Shown here: piece after piece, positions 63,714-64,000 of the stretch | Layout of the letters: each line of letters starts with the position of its first letter | Position numbering within the stretch: position 1 is the first letter of the stretch | Assembly (NCBI RefSeq): GCF_021648855.1 | Contig: NZ_JAKJHX010000008.1 | Span: 1 to 64,000, forward strand | Direction: 5' to 3' | Origin: Tychonema litorale BBK16 | GTDB taxonomy: Bacteria; Cyanobacteriota; Cyanobacteriia; Cyanobacteriales; Microcoleaceae | DNA length: 64,000 nt | The notes under the pieces: generated by a model | Seen by the model: only the letters and a program-made list of their open reading frames with translations | Told to the model about the DNA's origin: nothing | Databases searched by the model: none | Made by a program: the position numbers and the translations under genes

Positions 63714-64000
63714 ATGACCAAACAAACCGTAGAAAATCTAGTAATTATCGGCTCAGGTCCCGCAGGCTACACCGCCGCCATCTACGCCGGAAGAGCAAAC
63801 CTGAAACCCGTCGTCTTTGAAGGCTACCAAATGGGAGGTATTCCCGGCGGGCAATTGATGACCACCACCGAAGTTGAAAATTTCCCCGGCTTTCCCGAAG
63901 GCATCACCGGGCCGGAACTCATGGATCGGATGAAAGCTCAAGCCGTGCGTTGGGGTGCTGAGTTATACACAGAAGATGTAACTTACGTTGATTTAACAAA
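63714..64000 (+). CDS. trxB: Thioredoxin reductase, partial (5' end)
   Basis: The window ends inside this gene, which starts at ATG 63714 with [28 protein letters not shown] (FAD-binding [10 protein letters not shown]) and continues to [26 protein letters not shown] and [18 protein letters not shown]. About 95 codons are visible; the redox CxxC lies beyond the edge. It reduces thioredoxin using NADPH. The same part of a cyanobacterial NTR or NTR-Trx fusion would look identical here. Confidence 0.92.
   Translation, partial: MTKQTVENLVIIGSGPAGYTAAIYAGRANLKPVVFEGYQMGGIPGGQLMTTTEVENFPGFPEGITGPELMDRMKAQAVRWGAELYTEDVTYVDLT

Noticed and set aside
1..64000. tRNA or rRNA genes
   Set aside because: No cloverleaf-type or rRNA-like sequence was noticed in the intergenic regions by eye; a tRNAscan-SE run would settle this.

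Overview
The window looks like chromosome of a filamentous cyanobacterium, most likely of the Microcoleus/Oscillatoria type. The reasons are the very frequent HIP1 octamer GCGATCGC and its derivatives, blocks of heptamer tandem repeats between genes, a cyanobacterial kdp operon with a kinase-less KdpD, a plastoquinone-type UbiA prenyltransferase, a VKOR-thioredoxin fusion, and large secreted proteins with RTX, DUF4347 and Calx-beta modules. The genus is an inference. No rRNA, tRNA, CRISPR array or intact transposase was seen.

Layout. 61-6444 (minus) is a potassium-uptake operon kdpA-kdpB-kdpF/G-kdpC-kdpD; its KdpD lacks the kinase half. A histidine kinase/NarL-type regulator pair (6734-8523) diverges from it. 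After a broken Rpn/DUF4351 remnant come three very large secreted-protein genes (8870-19016): two paralogous RTX proteins with proline-threonine linkers and a convergent triple Calx-beta protein. 19708-31741 is mostly housekeeping: GH116 glucosidase, Uma2 protein, gamma-carbonic anhydrase-like protein, TIGR02652 protein, VOC protein, VKOR-Trx, carboxyl-terminal protease, RluE, WecB, a PstS-like lipoprotein and a Trx that is a paralogue of the VKOR C-terminal domain.

32337-46325 is the most unusual part: a Cache-HAMP histidine kinase, a 1601-residue protein with both a subtilisin (S8) domain and a C-terminal M23 metallopeptidase, a sigma-like DNA-binding protein, a second M23 protein carrying RTX repeats, a STAND (NB-ARC) ATPase with no sensor repeats, a Ser/Thr kinase with seven WD40 repeats, and a tiny secreted cysteine-rich peptide. 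The promoter regions of the M23-RTX gene and the peptide gene share two near-identical boxes, which suggests co-regulation. If the window holds an undescribed system, this cluster is the best candidate; the functional link is inference.

46662-64000 is again largely core metabolism and conserved cyanobacterial genes: UbiA, Ppx/GppA, SelO, DUF4330, alpha/beta hydrolase, MBL-fold hydrolase, RibF, Na+/H+ antiporter, DUF427, a diguanylate cyclase, GNAT, a methyltransferase and the start of trxB. It includes a stand-alone HTH gene (57492) related to the N-terminal domain of the STAND protein, and a short IS200/IS605-derived palindromic element (56118-56260). Several dispersed repeat families run between genes, and one palindromic repeat has inserted in frame inside the GH116 gene.
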